Source of the DNA: Sneathiella aquimaris
GTDB taxonomy: Bacteria > Pseudomonadota > Alphaproteobacteria > Sneathiellales > Sneathiellaceae
Length of the DNA: 64,000 nt
Assembly (NCBI RefSeq): GCF_026409565.1
Contig: NZ_CP112881.1
Span: 2,155,501 to 2,219,500, forward strand
Direction of reading: 5' to 3'
The position numbers and the translations under genes were made by a program. The notes under the pieces were generated by a model. The model ran no database searches and was not told the DNA's origin. It was given only the letters and a program-made list of their open reading frames with translations. This document shows, one piece after another, positions 17,073 through 27,122 of the stretch; position 1 is the first letter of the stretch; every line of letters begins with the position of its first letter.

Positions 17073-18521
17073 TCACTTTACTCCGCGGACAACCTGAATA
17101 TCAAGTTCTCTGATCTTTTTTCTTAAAGTATTTCGATTGAGACCCAACAAATCAGCTGTCCTGATCTGGTTCCCGTTTGTCGCATCCAAAGCCAGAATTA
17201 TCAGGGGTCGTTCGATTTCGCGTAACACCCGGTCATATAAGCCTGCAGGGGGTAAGCTTCCGGGATGGGCGGCAAAGTATTTTGCTATATGCCGTTCAAC
17301 TGCAGCCCCCAGACTTTCATCATCCGGCACGACATCTGTCGCAGGGGTCGAATTTGCCGGTGCCAGTTCCTGTGCAATAATTTCCGCATCAATCACTTCT
17401 TCTGAGTAAAGCGCGACCAACCGCTGCACCAGATTTTCCAACTCCCGAACATTACCCGGCCATTTATGTTTTTTCAGGATATCAAGGGCATCATTATCAA
17501 TACTTTTAACAGGCAGCCCTTCGTCCTGAGTAATTGCCAGAAAATGCCGAACAAGGTCTGGAATATCATCCGCACGTTCACGTAAGGGTGGCAAACGCAA
17601 CGGAACAACATTAAGCCGGTAAAACAAATCTTCCCGGAAAAGTCCCTGACGTACGAACTGACGCAAATCCCGATTGGTCGCAGCGATAATCCGAACATCT
17701 GTTTTCAGCGCGGTCCGGCCACCAACCGTCGTATATTCACCTTGCTGCAGAACCCGGAGAAGGCGGGTTTGTGCGTCCAGCGGCATATCACCAATTTCAT
17801 CAAGGAAAAGCGTTCCTCCCTGTGCCTGTTCAAACCGGCCAATGGCCCGACTGTCCGCACCGGTAAAGGCTCCCTTTTCATGACCAAAGAGTTCTGACTC
17901 AATCAATTCTTTTGGAATTGCACCCATATTAATGGGAACAAAGGGCCCGTTCTTTCGCTTGCCATATTCATGCAGGGCCCGCGCAACCAGCTCTTTACCG
18001 GTTCCGCTTTCACCGGTGATCATGACCGTCAAATCGGTTCCCATCAATCGGGCCAGAACCCTGTATATCTCCTGCATGGCGCCTGAGCGCCCGATCAGCG
18101 GAATCTTTGCGTCTTCTTCATCCCCTTCCCAAAGGCCGCCCCCTTTTGAGACTTTTTTAGGTTTGGACAATGCCCGCTCGACAACCTGAAGCAACTCTTT
18201 CAGGTCAAAAGGTTTTGGTAGATAATCATAAGCGCCCCGCTCTGTTGCTTTTACGGCTGTGAGCAACGTATTTTGTGCGCTCATGACAATGATCGGCAAT
18301 TCCGGGCGAATTTTTTTCAAGCGCGGCAAAAGATCAAGACCATTTTCATCGGGCATAACCACATCGGTCAGGACCAGATCCCCTGCCCCTTCCAACACCC
18401 AATTATACAATGTGGATGCATTGCTGGTGGAACGAACAGTATAATTTGCGCGTCCAAGGGCCTGATCGAGAACAGTCCGTATCCCTTGGTCGTCATCTGC
18501 TACTAAAATTGTGCTGACCAT
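17073..18521 (-). CDS. ntrC: Nitrogen regulation response regulator NtrC
   Basis: A 482-residue sigma54-dependent activator of nitrogen-assimilation genes. Receiver with phospho-acceptor Asp53 ([13 protein letters not shown]), AAA+ domain with Walker A GESGTGKE, the intact GAFTGA loop ([12 protein letters not shown]) and Walker [11 protein letters not shown], and the C-terminal Fis helix-turn-helix with [18 protein letters not shown]. It starts three bases after the ntrB stop. The 113-base gap to ntrY may carry a separate ntrYX promoter. Confidence 0.96.
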   Translation of the reverse strand: MVSTILVADDDQGIRTVLDQALGRANYTVRSTSNASTLYNWVLEGAGDLVLTDVVMPDENGLDLLPRLKKIRPELPIIVMSAQNTLLTAVKATERGAYDYLPKPFDLKELLQVVERALSKPKKVSKGGGLWEGDEEDAKIPLIGRSGAMQEIYRVLARLMGTDLTVMITGESGTGKELVARALHEYGKRKNGPFVPINMGAIPKELIESELFGHEKGAFTGADSRAIGRFEQAQGGTLFLDEIGDMPLDAQTRLLRVLQQGEYTTVGGRTALKTDVRIIAATNRDLRQFVRQGLFREDLFYRLNVVPLRLPPLRERADDIPDLVRHFLAITQDEGLPVKSIDNDALDILKKHKWPGNVRELENLVQRLVALYSEEVIDAEIIAQELAPANSTPATDVVPDDESLGAAVERHIAKYFAAHPGSLPPAGLYDRVLREIERPLIILALDATNGNQIRTADLLGLNRNTLRKKIRELDIQVVRGVK

Positions 18522-18524
18522 GTC

Positions 18525-19625
18525 TTATTCTTTCTTTTGGGGGATATGATAGATGGGAAGGCGAATATGGAAACAAGCGCCTTCAGTCGTGTTGTCATAT
18601 TCAATTATACCGCCGTGATCACCGACGATCTTGGCAACAAGCGCAAGCCCAAGGCCGCTTCCACCTGTTTTAGTTGTCACAAACGGATCAAATATATGAG
18701 GCAGTAATTCGTCCGATATTCCGGGACCATTGTCCCGAATACCAACCTCCAGCGGAAGTTGAATACGATTGGCGTTTCCCGGAACAGCCAGACGCACCCC
18801 CGGACGGTAAGCCGTCGTCAGGATAATCTCGCCGCCATCGCTTGGGACCGACTCAGTTGCGTTTTTCACCAAGTTCAACAGAACCTGCACCAGTTGATCC
18901 CGGTTGCCATATACAAATGGAAGAGACGGATCATACTCTTCAGTGAAGGTAACTCTTTTGGCGAATCCGTTTTCAGCCACAAGGCGAACATGATTAAGGA
19001 CTTCATGAATATTCACGGCTTCGCGTTCGATGGGTCGATCATCGGAAAAGGCTTCCATCCGATCAACCAAGGCACAAATCCGATCTGTTTCATCACAAAT
19101 CAACCGGGTCAGAGCCCGATCAGCATCTGACGCATTCATTTCAAGCAGCTGCGCAGATCCTCGAATTCCAGAAAGCGGGTTTTTTACTTCATGCGCCAGC
19201 ATTGTTGCCATTCCGGTTACAGACCGCGCCGCGCCGCGATGGGTCAGTTGACGGTCCATTTTCGACGCCATGGTCCGTTCTTCAATCTGAACAACAACCT
19301 GATCACTGTCATGAAGGGAAGACACCTGAATATTGACATTCTTGATCCCGATCTTGGGTGTTCCCAGATCAACAGCATATTCCGACACGCGATCCCCGGA
19401 ATGACGCACCTGTTCAATAAGGGACAATAAGGGACTGCCGAACGGAACCAGTTTATCAATCGGCGTTTTCTTCAATATATTTACAGAAGACGAGAAAAAC
19501 TCCTCACCAGCTGGATTGGCATAGGGAATAAATCCGTCTTTACAGACAACAAAAATCGGATCTGGCAAAGCCCCCAATACGGCCAACGGACTCACAGCTT
19601 CATCACTGACCATGGAAAAACTCAT
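18525..19625 (-). CDS. ntrB: Nitrogen regulation histidine kinase/phosphatase NtrB
   Basis: A 366-residue cytosolic kinase controlled by PII. PAS domain (about 12-115), HisKA with [13 protein letters not shown] (His145), HATPase with [20 protein letters not shown] and [18 protein letters not shown]. It phosphorylates NtrC when nitrogen is limiting. ATG 19625 overlaps the dusB stop (TGATG) and has AGGG about seven bases upstream; an in-frame GTG three bases earlier is possible. Confidence 0.95.
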   Translation of the reverse strand: MSFSMVSDEAVSPLAVLGALPDPIFVVCKDGFIPYANPAGEEFFSSSVNILKKTPIDKLVPFGSPLLSLIEQVRHSGDRVSEYAVDLGTPKIGIKNVNIQVSSLHDSDQVVVQIEERTMASKMDRQLTHRGAARSVTGMATMLAHEVKNPLSGIRGSAQLLEMNASDADRALTRLICDETDRICALVDRMEAFSDDRPIEREAVNIHEVLNHVRLVAENGFAKRVTFTEEYDPSLPFVYGNRDQLVQVLLNLVKNATESVPSDGGEIILTTAYRPGVRLAVPGNANRIQLPLEVGIRDNGPGISDELLPHIFDPFVTTKTGGSGLGLALVAKIVGDHGGIIEYDNTTEGACFHIRLPIYHIPQKKE

Positions 19626-20614
19626 CACGCTACCCTATTATTTTCTGCAAGCCCGGAATAAAATTTTTGGATCTGATCCTGAACGGCTCGCCAGTCTTCC
19701 ATCCGGATAATGGTATCCCTGAATTCTTTTCCGCCCGGCAACCGCTCAGAATACCAGCCCAAATGTTTGCGGGCCACGCGGGTCCCCACTCTTTCTCCGT
19801 ACAAATCGATGATCGCAGCATAATGCTCTTTCACGACATCGCCCTGTTCTTCAAAAGAAGGATCATTCACTTCGTTACCGGATGCTAGAAATTCAGATAC
19901 TTGCGAGACAAACCAGGGGCGACCATAAGCACCGCGCCCGACCATGACACCATCGGCCCCGGATTGCGCCAAGGCTGTCCGGGCATCTGTTGGGCTTTGA
20001 ATATCCCCGTTGGCAATCACAGGAATGGATACCGCGTCTTTAACCTGTTTAATAAACGACCAGTCGGCGCGCCCTTTGAAAAACTGACATCGCGTGCGGC
20101 CATGTACCGTCAACATTTTAATGCCCGCCGCTTCTGCAATTCGGGCAAGTACTGGCGCATTTCGGGTATCATCATCCCAACCGGTTCTCATTTTAAGCGT
20201 GACCGGAACAGAAACCGCATTGGCAGTCGCTTCCAATATCTTGCCCGCATGCTCAAGATCCCGCATCAGCGAAGATCCCGCCATACCGGACGTGACCTTT
20301 TTCACCGGGCAACCCATATTAATATCAATAATCTTTGCGCCCAGATCTTCGTTCAATTTGGCCGCATCCGCCATAATCTGCGGGTCACAACCGGCGAGCT
20401 GAACAGCCATCGGCCCTTCGCCATCCCCTGCCTTTACCATACGTAAGGACCGGCGGGTTTCAGCCACCATTGCCTTACTGGCAATCATTTCTGAAAAGAC
20501 CAGGCCGGCACCATAACGAGACACAATCCGACGAAATGGAACATCTGTAATTCCGGCCATAGGAGCCAGCAAAACAGGATGATCCAATGTAATCTCACCA
20601 AGCTGAATGGTCAT
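19625..20614 (-). CDS. dusB: tRNA-dihydrouridine synthase DusB (NifR3)
   Basis: A 329-residue FMN enzyme reducing uridines in the tRNA D-loop. The flavin-binding [11 protein letters not shown] (19-29), catalytic Cys102 in [19 protein letters not shown] and [12 protein letters not shown] are all present. It heads the dusB-ntrB-ntrC unit, an arrangement known from other alphaproteobacteria where the gene is called nifR3. The promoter should lie in the 127-base gap shared with the divergent ispDF gene. Confidence 0.95.
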   Translation of the reverse strand: MTIQLGEITLDHPVLLAPMAGITDVPFRRIVSRYGAGLVFSEMIASKAMVAETRRSLRMVKAGDGEGPMAVQLAGCDPQIMADAAKLNEDLGAKIIDINMGCPVKKVTSGMAGSSLMRDLEHAGKILEATANAVSVPVTLKMRTGWDDDTRNAPVLARIAEAAGIKMLTVHGRTRCQFFKGRADWSFIKQVKDAVSIPVIANGDIQSPTDARTALAQSGADGVMVGRGAYGRPWFVSQVSEFLASGNEVNDPSFEEQGDVVKEHYAAIIDLYGERVGTRVARKHLGWYSERLPGGKEFRDTIIRMEDWRAVQDQIQKFYSGLAENNRVA

Positions 20615-20741
20615 TTTTTGTGCAATACCAAATTTGACTAAGTTTTATGCAGTTTAAACTTTTTTATGGTGCAGTGCAACCAAATCATCGAAGGATCAAT
20701 ATTTTATTGAACCAACTTGCGAGGCCGCCTAATGTCTCGCC

Positions 20742-21884
20742 ATGAAGACACTTGCACTTATAGTCGCAGCTGGTAGCGGCACCCGAACCGGATTGGACTA
20801 CCCAAAGCAATATCTGCAGATTAATGGCGATACGCTTCTTGCGCGATCCATCGACAAATTTCTTTCCCATCCGTCCATTGACGGGGTGCAGGTTATTATC
20901 AATCCAAACGATCAGGATCTTTATCAGAAATCTGTAGGGGACCGGTCTCTGTTTCCCTGGGTTTCTGGTGGTGCTACTCGTCAGGCCTCTGTTCTGAACG
21001 GTTTGCGAGCCATCGACGGTCATAACCCTGATTACGTTCTTATTCATGACGCCGCACGCCCTTTTGTCAGCCATTCTGTTATCGATCGTTGTCTTGAAGC
21101 ACTGGCAACAAGCGATGCAGTTCTTCCAGTAGTCCCGATGATTGACACACTCAAAACTATCGACGGGCAGAGTGTTACGGGTACGCTGGATCGCAACCGG
21201 ATAAAAGCAGCGCAGACCCCGCAATGTTTTGTTTATTCGGCTATTCGGCAAGCGCATGAACGCTTTGCAGATCAGTCTGTAACCGATGATATTACGCTGG
21301 CAGAACTGGCCGATATCGCAATCCAGTGGGTTGATGGGGATCCAGATAATTTCAAAATAACGACAGCAGAAGATATTTCAGCCATGACACGCTCTGATTT
21401 AACGGACATTCGAACCGGCCTTGGATTTGATGTACACGCCTTTGAATCTGGTCGGCCCCTTTGGTTAGGGGGGGTTGAAATACCGCATGACCGTGGATTA
21501 AAAGGTCATTCAGATGCTGATGTTGCCCTGCATGCATTGACTGATGCCCTGCTTGGGGCAATCGGTGACGGTGATATCGGCACCCATTTCCCGCCCTCTG
21601 ATGATCAATGGAAAGGGGCATCATCAGATCAGTTCCTTGAACATGCCGCCAGCCTGATTGCAGAACGCGGCGGAAAAATCGGTAATATTGATCTTACAAT
21701 CATTTGTGAGTCTCCCCGGATCGGGCCTTACCGACACGCCATAAAAGAAAAAATATCCGAAATTCTGCAGTTGGATGTGGATCGGATTTCAGTCAAAGGA
21801 ACAACAACCGAGAAACTTGGTTTCACAGGCCGTAAAGAAGGCATTGCCGCACAGGCTATTGCAACAGTCAGGTTGCCAGAATGA
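20742..21884 (+). CDS. ispDF: Bifunctional IspD/IspF enzyme of the MEP pathway
   Basis: A 380-residue fusion catalysing two non-consecutive steps of isoprenoid precursor synthesis: CTP-dependent cytidylylation of MEP (IspD, about 1-215) and cyclisation of CDP-ME 2-phosphate to MEcPP (IspF, about 222-380). IspD shows VAAGSGTRTG and HDAARPFVS; IspF shows the metal ligands D230 and H232 in GFDVHAF, HSDADV and KGTTTEKLGFTGR. Fusion is common in alphaproteobacteria. Its stop overlaps the pgpA start by four bases (ATGA), so the two are coupled. Confidence 0.96.
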   Translation: MKTLALIVAAGSGTRTGLDYPKQYLQINGDTLLARSIDKFLSHPSIDGVQVIINPNDQDLYQKSVGDRSLFPWVSGGATRQASVLNGLRAIDGHNPDYVLIHDAARPFVSHSVIDRCLEALATSDAVLPVVPMIDTLKTIDGQSVTGTLDRNRIKAAQTPQCFVYSAIRQAHERFADQSVTDDITLAELADIAIQWVDGDPDNFKITTAEDISAMTRSDLTDIRTGLGFDVHAFESGRPLWLGGVEIPHDRGLKGHSDADVALHALTDALLGAIGDGDIGTHFPPSDDQWKGASSDQFLEHAASLIAERGGKIGNIDLTIICESPRIGPYRHAIKEKISEILQLDVDRISVKGTTTEKLGFTGRKEGIAAQAIATVRLPE

Positions 21885-22357
21885 CATCACAAAAAAATAT
21901 TTCTCCGTTTCATCCAGCGACAATCCTGGCAACCTGGTTCTGGACTGGCCTTAGCCCAAAAGCACCGGGCACAATTGGCTCTCTTGCCGCCCTTCCCTTC
22001 GGTTATCTGATTTTTTCCCTTCTCGGCGATCAGGCACTTTTGATTGCGATTGGCCTCGTCTTTGTGATCGGGATGATTTCGACAGATATCTATCTTAAAA
22101 AAACAGGAGCGTCAGATCCGGGCGAAGTTGTTATTGATGAAGTTGCAGGTCAATGGATCCCCTTGTTGATTGCCGGTACCAACCCGCTTTATTATCTTTT
22201 TGCCTTTGTTTTGTTTCGGATTTTTGACATTTTAAAACCCTGGCCCATCGGCTGGATGGACAAACATATTAAAGGCGCTTTTGGTGTCATGTTTGATGAT
22301 ATCGCCGCAGGCATCTGTGCCGCCCTGATCCTATTTGTAATAACGCAGGTTTTGTGA
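21881..22357 (+). CDS. pgpA: Phosphatidylglycerophosphatase A
   Basis: A 158-residue inner-membrane phosphatase making phosphatidylglycerol from its phosphate. Family signatures are SPKAPGTIGSLAALP near residue 28 and DPGEVVIDEVAGQW near 76, with several membrane helices (for example LLIAIGLVFVIGMIS). It overlaps ispDF upstream and pncC downstream by four bases each, so all three are translated from one mRNA. Confidence 0.94.
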   Translation: MTSQKNISPFHPATILATWFWTGLSPKAPGTIGSLAALPFGYLIFSLLGDQALLIAIGLVFVIGMISTDIYLKKTGASDPGEVVIDEVAGQWIPLLIAGTNPLYYLFAFVLFRIFDILKPWPIGWMDKHIKGAFGVMFDDIAAGICAALILFVITQVL

Positions 22358-22854
22358 TGTATCTTTTTTCCGACGCCATTACGCAACTGGCAACTGATGT
22401 AATTCAGGAATCCCAAAAAAGAGGATGGTATGTCGCCACCGCTGAAAGCTGCACAGGCGGTCTCATTGGGGGTGCACTTACTGATATCGCGGGGTCCTCT
22501 GCCGTCGTTGATAGAGGGTTCATCACCTATACCAACAAAGCCAAAATACAGGTTTTAGGGGTCAAAGCCGAAACCTTAAAAGCGGTGGGTGCAGTCGCCG
22601 AACAAACAGCAAAAGAAATGGCGCTTGGTGCAATTCGCAAATCGTCCGCAAATATTGCGGTAGCGGTAACCGGTATTGCTGGACCTGGCGGAACCGCGGA
22701 TAAGCCCGGAGGACGGGTTCATCTGGCCGTTGCAAACCGAGACGGTGTGATGGAGCATCGGCAAATGGATTATGGAGATATCGGGCGCCTCAATGTCCGC
22801 CTCGCAACCGTCACGACAGCCCTGGAAATGTTGCTGAAGGCAGCGAAATCCTAA
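22354..22854 (+). CDS. pncC: Nicotinamide-nucleotide amidohydrolase PncC (CinA C-terminal domain)
   Basis: A 166-residue stand-alone CinA C-terminal domain that deamidates NMN to NaMN in pyridine-nucleotide recycling. ATAESCTGGLIGG (residues about 28-40), GFITYTNKAKIQVLGV and VTGIAGPGG are diagnostic. The N-terminal CinA domain is absent, which is normal for this subgroup. It ends the ispDF-pgpA-pncC run and converges on the COQ10-like gene. Confidence 0.93.
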   Translation: MMYLFSDAITQLATDVIQESQKRGWYVATAESCTGGLIGGALTDIAGSSAVVDRGFITYTNKAKIQVLGVKAETLKAVGAVAEQTAKEMALGAIRKSSANIAVAVTGIAGPGGTADKPGGRVHLAVANRDGVMEHRQMDYGDIGRLNVRLATVTTALEMLLKAAKS

Positions 22855-22890
22855 ATCGGGCTTGAATGAACAGACCGACAACCAGACGGA

Positions 22891-23322
22891 TTATCCATAC
22901 AGATCTTTTGCCCGGGTTTCAAAAGCCGCAATCATACGTTGGACCGCTTCGTTGAAAAGCATTCCAATTGTTTTTTGCAGAAGCATGGATTTAAACTCGA
23001 AATCGACAAAGAAATCGATATTGCAGCCTTCAGGATGTGGTTCAAAAATCCAGTGATTATTCAAATATTTGAACGGGCCATCCATATATTCCACATCGAT
23101 CCGCATATTTTCCTGATCAAGGGTTACGCGGGACGTGAATTTTTCCCGAAACATCTTAAAGCCGATCACAAGATCCGCCATGATGACATCATCAATGCGG
23201 GAATTAATGCGCGCGCCAATACACCAAGGTAGAAATTCCGGATATTTATCGACCGCAGCCACCAGATCAAAAAGCTGCTGGGGGCTGTGAGGCAAGACGC
23301 GCTGCTCTGCATGTGTTGGCAT
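22891..23322 (-). CDS. COQ10/RatA-like START-domain protein
   Basis: A 143-residue polyketide-cyclase/START protein. LPHSPQQLFDLVAAVDKYPEFLPWC (split around residues 10-34) and the C-terminal FEFKSMLLQKTIG and AAFETRAKDLYG match the coenzyme-Q-binding COQ10 and RatA group. In this family COQ10 supports ubiquinone function; RatA of E. coli was described as blocking 70S assembly. Next to lipA in an alphaproteobacterium the ubiquinone role is more likely, but this is inference. It begins 33 bases after the lipA stop. Confidence 0.85.
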   Translation of the reverse strand: MPTHAEQRVLPHSPQQLFDLVAAVDKYPEFLPWCIGARINSRIDDVIMADLVIGFKMFREKFTSRVTLDQENMRIDVEYMDGPFKYLNNHWIFEPHPEGCNIDFFVDFEFKSMLLQKTIGMLFNEAVQRMIAAFETRAKDLYG

Positions 23323-23355
23323 GGTTACTCGTGCTTGTTTTTATCGTTTCAACTA

Positions 23356-24306
23356 TTACTTAGCCTGAGCTTTTTCACGTGCAGCCCGCAACTTGGCAAA
23401 ATCCTCGCCCGCGTGATGACTTGAACGGGTCAGAGGCGACGACGATACCATCAAAAAGCCTTTTGCATAGGCCTGACGTTCATACACGCCAAATTCTTCC
23501 GGCGTTACAAAACGATCGAGTGCATGATGTTTGACGGTCGGCTGTAAATACTGGCCAATGGTAATAAAGTCGATATCCGCAACACGCATATCGTCCATCA
23601 CTTGCAGAACTTCTTCTTTTTCTTCGCCAAGACCGACCATCAGGCCCGATTTAGTGAAGATTGTGGGATCCAGTTCTTTCACCTGTTGCAACAATCGAAG
23701 AGAATGAAAATAACGGGCGCCCGGGCGCACCGTTGTGTACAATTTTGGAACCGTTTCCAGATTATGATTAAAAACGTCCGGTTTTGCTTTGACGACCACT
23801 TCCAACGCACCCTCTTTTTTCAAGAAATCAGGGGTTAGAATTTCGATTGTCGTGTTCGGGGACGTCTCGCGGATGGCCTGAATGACTTCGGCAAAATGCT
23901 GTGCCCCGCCATCGGCCAGGTCGTCCCGGTCAACAGAAGTGATCACCACATGCTCAAGCCCCATTGTTTTAACGGCTGTCGCCACATTAAATGGCTCAAA
24001 CGGATCAAGCGCATTTGGTTTGCCCGTTGAAACGTTACAAAAGGCGCAGGCTCGCGTGCAGATTTCACCCATAATCATCATGGTCGCATGCTTTTTAGCC
24101 CAGCATTCACCAATATTTGGGCAGGCCGCTTCTTCACAGACAGTCGTAAGATTAAGCCCCCGCATCAATTCGCGGGTTTCGTGATATTGCTTTGACACAG
24201 GAGCCTTCACCCGTATCCAGGACGGCTTGCGTTTCACCGGGTTGTCAGGCTTGTGAGCCTTTTCCGGATGCCTTACACGTGCTTCAACTTGAGTATTCTC
24301 AGTCAT
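23356..24306 (-). CDS. lipA: Lipoyl synthase
   Basis: A 316-residue radical SAM enzyme inserting two sulfurs into octanoyl chains on lipoyl domains. The auxiliary cluster cysteines are C57, C62 and C68 ([12 protein letters not shown]); the radical-SAM cluster is C83, C87 and C90 (CTRACAFC). The C-terminal RSSHHAGED segment, a third feature of LipA, is present. It lies directly downstream of the lpdA and pdh genes whose products need lipoate. Confidence 0.97.
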   Translation of the reverse strand: MTENTQVEARVRHPEKAHKPDNPVKRKPSWIRVKAPVSKQYHETRELMRGLNLTTVCEEAACPNIGECWAKKHATMMIMGEICTRACAFCNVSTGKPNALDPFEPFNVATAVKTMGLEHVVITSVDRDDLADGGAQHFAEVIQAIRETSPNTTIEILTPDFLKKEGALEVVVKAKPDVFNHNLETVPKLYTTVRPGARYFHSLRLLQQVKELDPTIFTKSGLMVGLGEEKEEVLQVMDDMRVADIDFITIGQYLQPTVKHHALDRFVTPEEFGVYERQAYAKGFLMVSSSPLTRSSHHAGEDFAKLRAAREKAQAK

Positions 24307-24364
24307 GGCAATATCACTTTACTCGATCAAAGAAGGAAAACTGTCGATTTAACGAAGCTCTCCC

Positions 24365-25765
24365 TCACATATGGATAACCTTATCGTAGGCATCAAGAAC
24401 AGACTCATGCATCATTTCCGATAACGTCGGATGCGGGAAGACCGTATGCATCAGTTCGATTTCAGTTGTTTCGAGGGTTTTAGCAATGCCGAAGCCTTGA
24501 ATCAACTCTGTAACTTCGGCCCCGATCATATGAGCCCCAATAAGTTCCCCTGTTTTCGCATCAAATACGGTTTTTACCAACCCCTCGGGTTCACCAAGGG
24601 CGATGGCTTTACCATTTCCGATAAACGGAAAACGACCAACTTTCACTTCGTGACCAGCTTCAATTGCGGCCTTTTCTGTCAGCCCGACGGACGCCACCTG
24701 TGGGTGGCAATAGGTACAGCCGGGAATATTGGTTGTGACTAACGGATGGACATCTTTTTCGCCCGCAATTTTCTCGACGCAGATAATTGCCTCATGGGAC
24801 GCTTTATGGGCCAGCCAGGGAGGGCCTGTCAAGTCGCCAATGGCGTAAACACCCGCCTCGCCTGTCCGACTGAATTCATCCACCTCAATGTGGCTGCGGT
24901 CAACTTTTACCTTCGTACCTTCGAGCCCAATATCTTCTACATTTCCAACAATTCCAACAGCCATGATCACCCGGTCAAAGGTGTCTGTGCTGGTTTTGCC
25001 CTTGGCATCCTTGAAAGTGGCAGTTACGTCCTTGGACGATTTTTTCAGTTCTGTCACATTGGTTGACTTTTTTATGGTCATCCCCTGTTTCTTAAAGGCT
25101 TTTTCTGCATGTGCCGAAATATCAGCATCTTCGACCGGCAGAATTCGATCCATGACCTCGACAACTGTCACATCTGACCCGAGCGCATTAAAGAAGCTGG
25201 CAAATTCAATGCCAATTGCGCCGGAACCAACCACCAGAAGTTTTTTAGGTGTTGTATCGGGCACCAACGCATCTTTATAGGACCAGATAAGCTTGCTATC
25301 CGGCTCCAGTCCGGGAAGGTTGCGGGCCCGGGCCCCTGTGGCAAGGATCGTATGTTTTGCTGAAAGAACGGTTTTGTTTCCGTCCTTTTCGACAGACACT
25401 TTTCCGGATCCTGCAATTTTCCCCTGTCCTTCAAAGACCGCGATCTTGTTTTTTTTCAGCAAACCGGAAATACCGCCGGACAACTGAGCCGCAACCTGAC
25501 GGGATCGCTTGACAGTGGCGTCCAGATCGACAGAAGCCTTTTCAACCTTTATGCCATAACTTTCGGCATGCTGAATGTTGCGATAAACTTCTGCGGTTCT
25601 TAAAAGCGCTTTCGTCGGAATACAACCCCAGTTCAAGCAAATACCGCCAAAATGTTCCCGTTCAATAACCGCAGTCTTGAGGCCCAACTGTGCGCCCCGA
25701 ATTGCGGCGACATAGCCGCCCGGGCCTGTACCGATGACGACCAAATCAAAATTTGTTTCTGCCAT
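24365..25765 (-). CDS. lpdA: Dihydrolipoyl dehydrogenase (E3)
   Basis: A 466-residue FAD enzyme that reoxidises dihydrolipoamide with NAD+ in the pyruvate dehydrogenase complex. FAD motif VVIGTGPGGYVAAIRGAQLG (residues 9-28), redox disulfide C43/C48 in GGICLNWGCIPTK, NAD-binding VVGSGAIGIEFASF, and the catalytic His445-Glu450 dyad in HPTLSEMMHE. It starts 14 bases after the pdhC stop, so it belongs to the same operon. Confidence 0.97.
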   Translation of the reverse strand: MAETNFDLVVIGTGPGGYVAAIRGAQLGLKTAVIEREHFGGICLNWGCIPTKALLRTAEVYRNIQHAESYGIKVEKASVDLDATVKRSRQVAAQLSGGISGLLKKNKIAVFEGQGKIAGSGKVSVEKDGNKTVLSAKHTILATGARARNLPGLEPDSKLIWSYKDALVPDTTPKKLLVVGSGAIGIEFASFFNALGSDVTVVEVMDRILPVEDADISAHAEKAFKKQGMTIKKSTNVTELKKSSKDVTATFKDAKGKTSTDTFDRVIMAVGIVGNVEDIGLEGTKVKVDRSHIEVDEFSRTGEAGVYAIGDLTGPPWLAHKASHEAIICVEKIAGEKDVHPLVTTNIPGCTYCHPQVASVGLTEKAAIEAGHEVKVGRFPFIGNGKAIALGEPEGLVKTVFDAKTGELIGAHMIGAEVTELIQGFGIAKTLETTEIELMHTVFPHPTLSEMMHESVLDAYDKVIHM

Positions 25766-25779
25766 TTGTGCCGTCCTCT

Positions 25780-27111
25780 TTAAAGCATCATTGTCAAAGG
25801 TTCTTCGATATAGCCTTTGAAATATTTAAGAAGTTCTGCGCCAACAGCGCCATCAATAACCCGGTGATCACAAGACAAAGTCACGCTCATTACGGTCGCA
25901 ACCGCCACAGCACCGTCCCGGATAACAGGCCGCTGCTCCCCCGCTCCTACAGCCAAAATGGCTGATTGCGGTGGATTGATCACAGCGGAGAATTCCTTGA
26001 TCCCGAACATTCCAAGGTTGGAGATCGAGAAACACCCGCCCTGATATTCTTCGGGCATCAGTTTTCCGTCTTTCGCCTTGCCAGCCAAAGACTTCATTTC
26101 ATTTGAAATACTCGCCAGGCCTTTTTGATCGGCAGTGCGGACAACCGGGGTAATCAAGCCCCCGTCAACTGCAACCGCAACAGCGATATCAATATCCTTG
26201 TATTGCAGTATTTTGTCACCGCCCCAGATCGCGTTGGCTTCTGGCAGTTTTTTCAATGCCAGAGCAGACGCCCGAATAACGAAGTCATTGACGGAAATTT
26301 TATAATCATCCCCCCGTGCGTTCAGGTCTTTGCGCATGGAAAGCAGATTATCCAGTTCACATTCAACCGTCAGGTAGAAATGCGGAATGGTTTGCTTGGC
26401 TTCGGTCAGGCGTTTCGCAATTGTTTTACGCATACCATTGAGCGGAATCTCTTCATGCTCTCCTGCATGCGGCGGTGTCGTTGCAACAGGCCCCGAAGAA
26501 GCCGTTGATTGAGCCGTTGTTCCGCCAGCTTTAGCACTGTCTTCCACTTTGGCATCCGGCTTACGGGCAGCGGCTCCCCCTGACTTCACAAAGGCTTCCA
26601 CATCGGCTTTGATCACCCGTCCTCGTGGACCCGTGCCATCAATATCGGCAACATCAACCCCTTCATTCGATGCAATGCGCCGCGCCAGAGGGCTCGCAAA
26701 AACACGACCGCCTTCGGCGGCTTTGGCGTTCGGCGAACCGCCGGACTGCTTTATCGGCTTCTCAGAAGCCGGTTTTTCTTCGGACACGGCGGGTTTGTCC
26801 TCTGTTTGTGAAGAACCGGCTGACGGAGCACCGTCTGGAGAGTAATTGTCGAGAGCGCTTTGATCCTCCCCTTCCTCAAGCAGGATGGCAATGGGTGTAT
26901 TGACGGCGACATTGTCCGTGCCACCATCAATAAGGATCTTTCCAAGAACCCCTTCATCGACCGCTTCCACTTCCATGGTTGCTTTGTCTGTTTCAATTTC
27001 AGCCAAAACATCCCCTGAAGAAACACTTTCCCCTTCTTTAACCTGCCAGTTGGCAAGTTTACCCTCTGTCATCGTCGGAGAGAGAGCTGGCATTGTAATT
27101 GTAATTGGCAT
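25780..27111 (-). CDS. pdhC: Pyruvate dehydrogenase E2, dihydrolipoamide acetyltransferase
   Basis: A 443-residue core subunit transferring acetyl groups from lipoamide to CoA. One N-terminal lipoyl domain (1-78, lipoyl Lys43 in ETDKAT), an Ala/Pro/Ser-rich linker, a peripheral-subunit-binding domain ([20 protein letters not shown]), a second linker, and the catalytic domain ending with DHRVIDG (His416). The lipoyl domain is 82% identical over 91 residues to that of the neighbouring E1-beta. It begins 11 bases after the pdhB stop. Confidence 0.97.
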   Translation of the reverse strand: MPITITMPALSPTMTEGKLANWQVKEGESVSSGDVLAEIETDKATMEVEAVDEGVLGKILIDGGTDNVAVNTPIAILLEEGEDQSALDNYSPDGAPSAGSSQTEDKPAVSEEKPASEKPIKQSGGSPNAKAAEGGRVFASPLARRIASNEGVDVADIDGTGPRGRVIKADVEAFVKSGGAAARKPDAKVEDSAKAGGTTAQSTASSGPVATTPPHAGEHEEIPLNGMRKTIAKRLTEAKQTIPHFYLTVECELDNLLSMRKDLNARGDDYKISVNDFVIRASALALKKLPEANAIWGGDKILQYKDIDIAVAVAVDGGLITPVVRTADQKGLASISNEMKSLAGKAKDGKLMPEEYQGGCFSISNLGMFGIKEFSAVINPPQSAILAVGAGEQRPVIRDGAVAVATVMSVTLSCDHRVIDGAVGAELLKYFKGYIEEPLTMML

Positions 27112-27122
27112 CCGGCTTCCCC

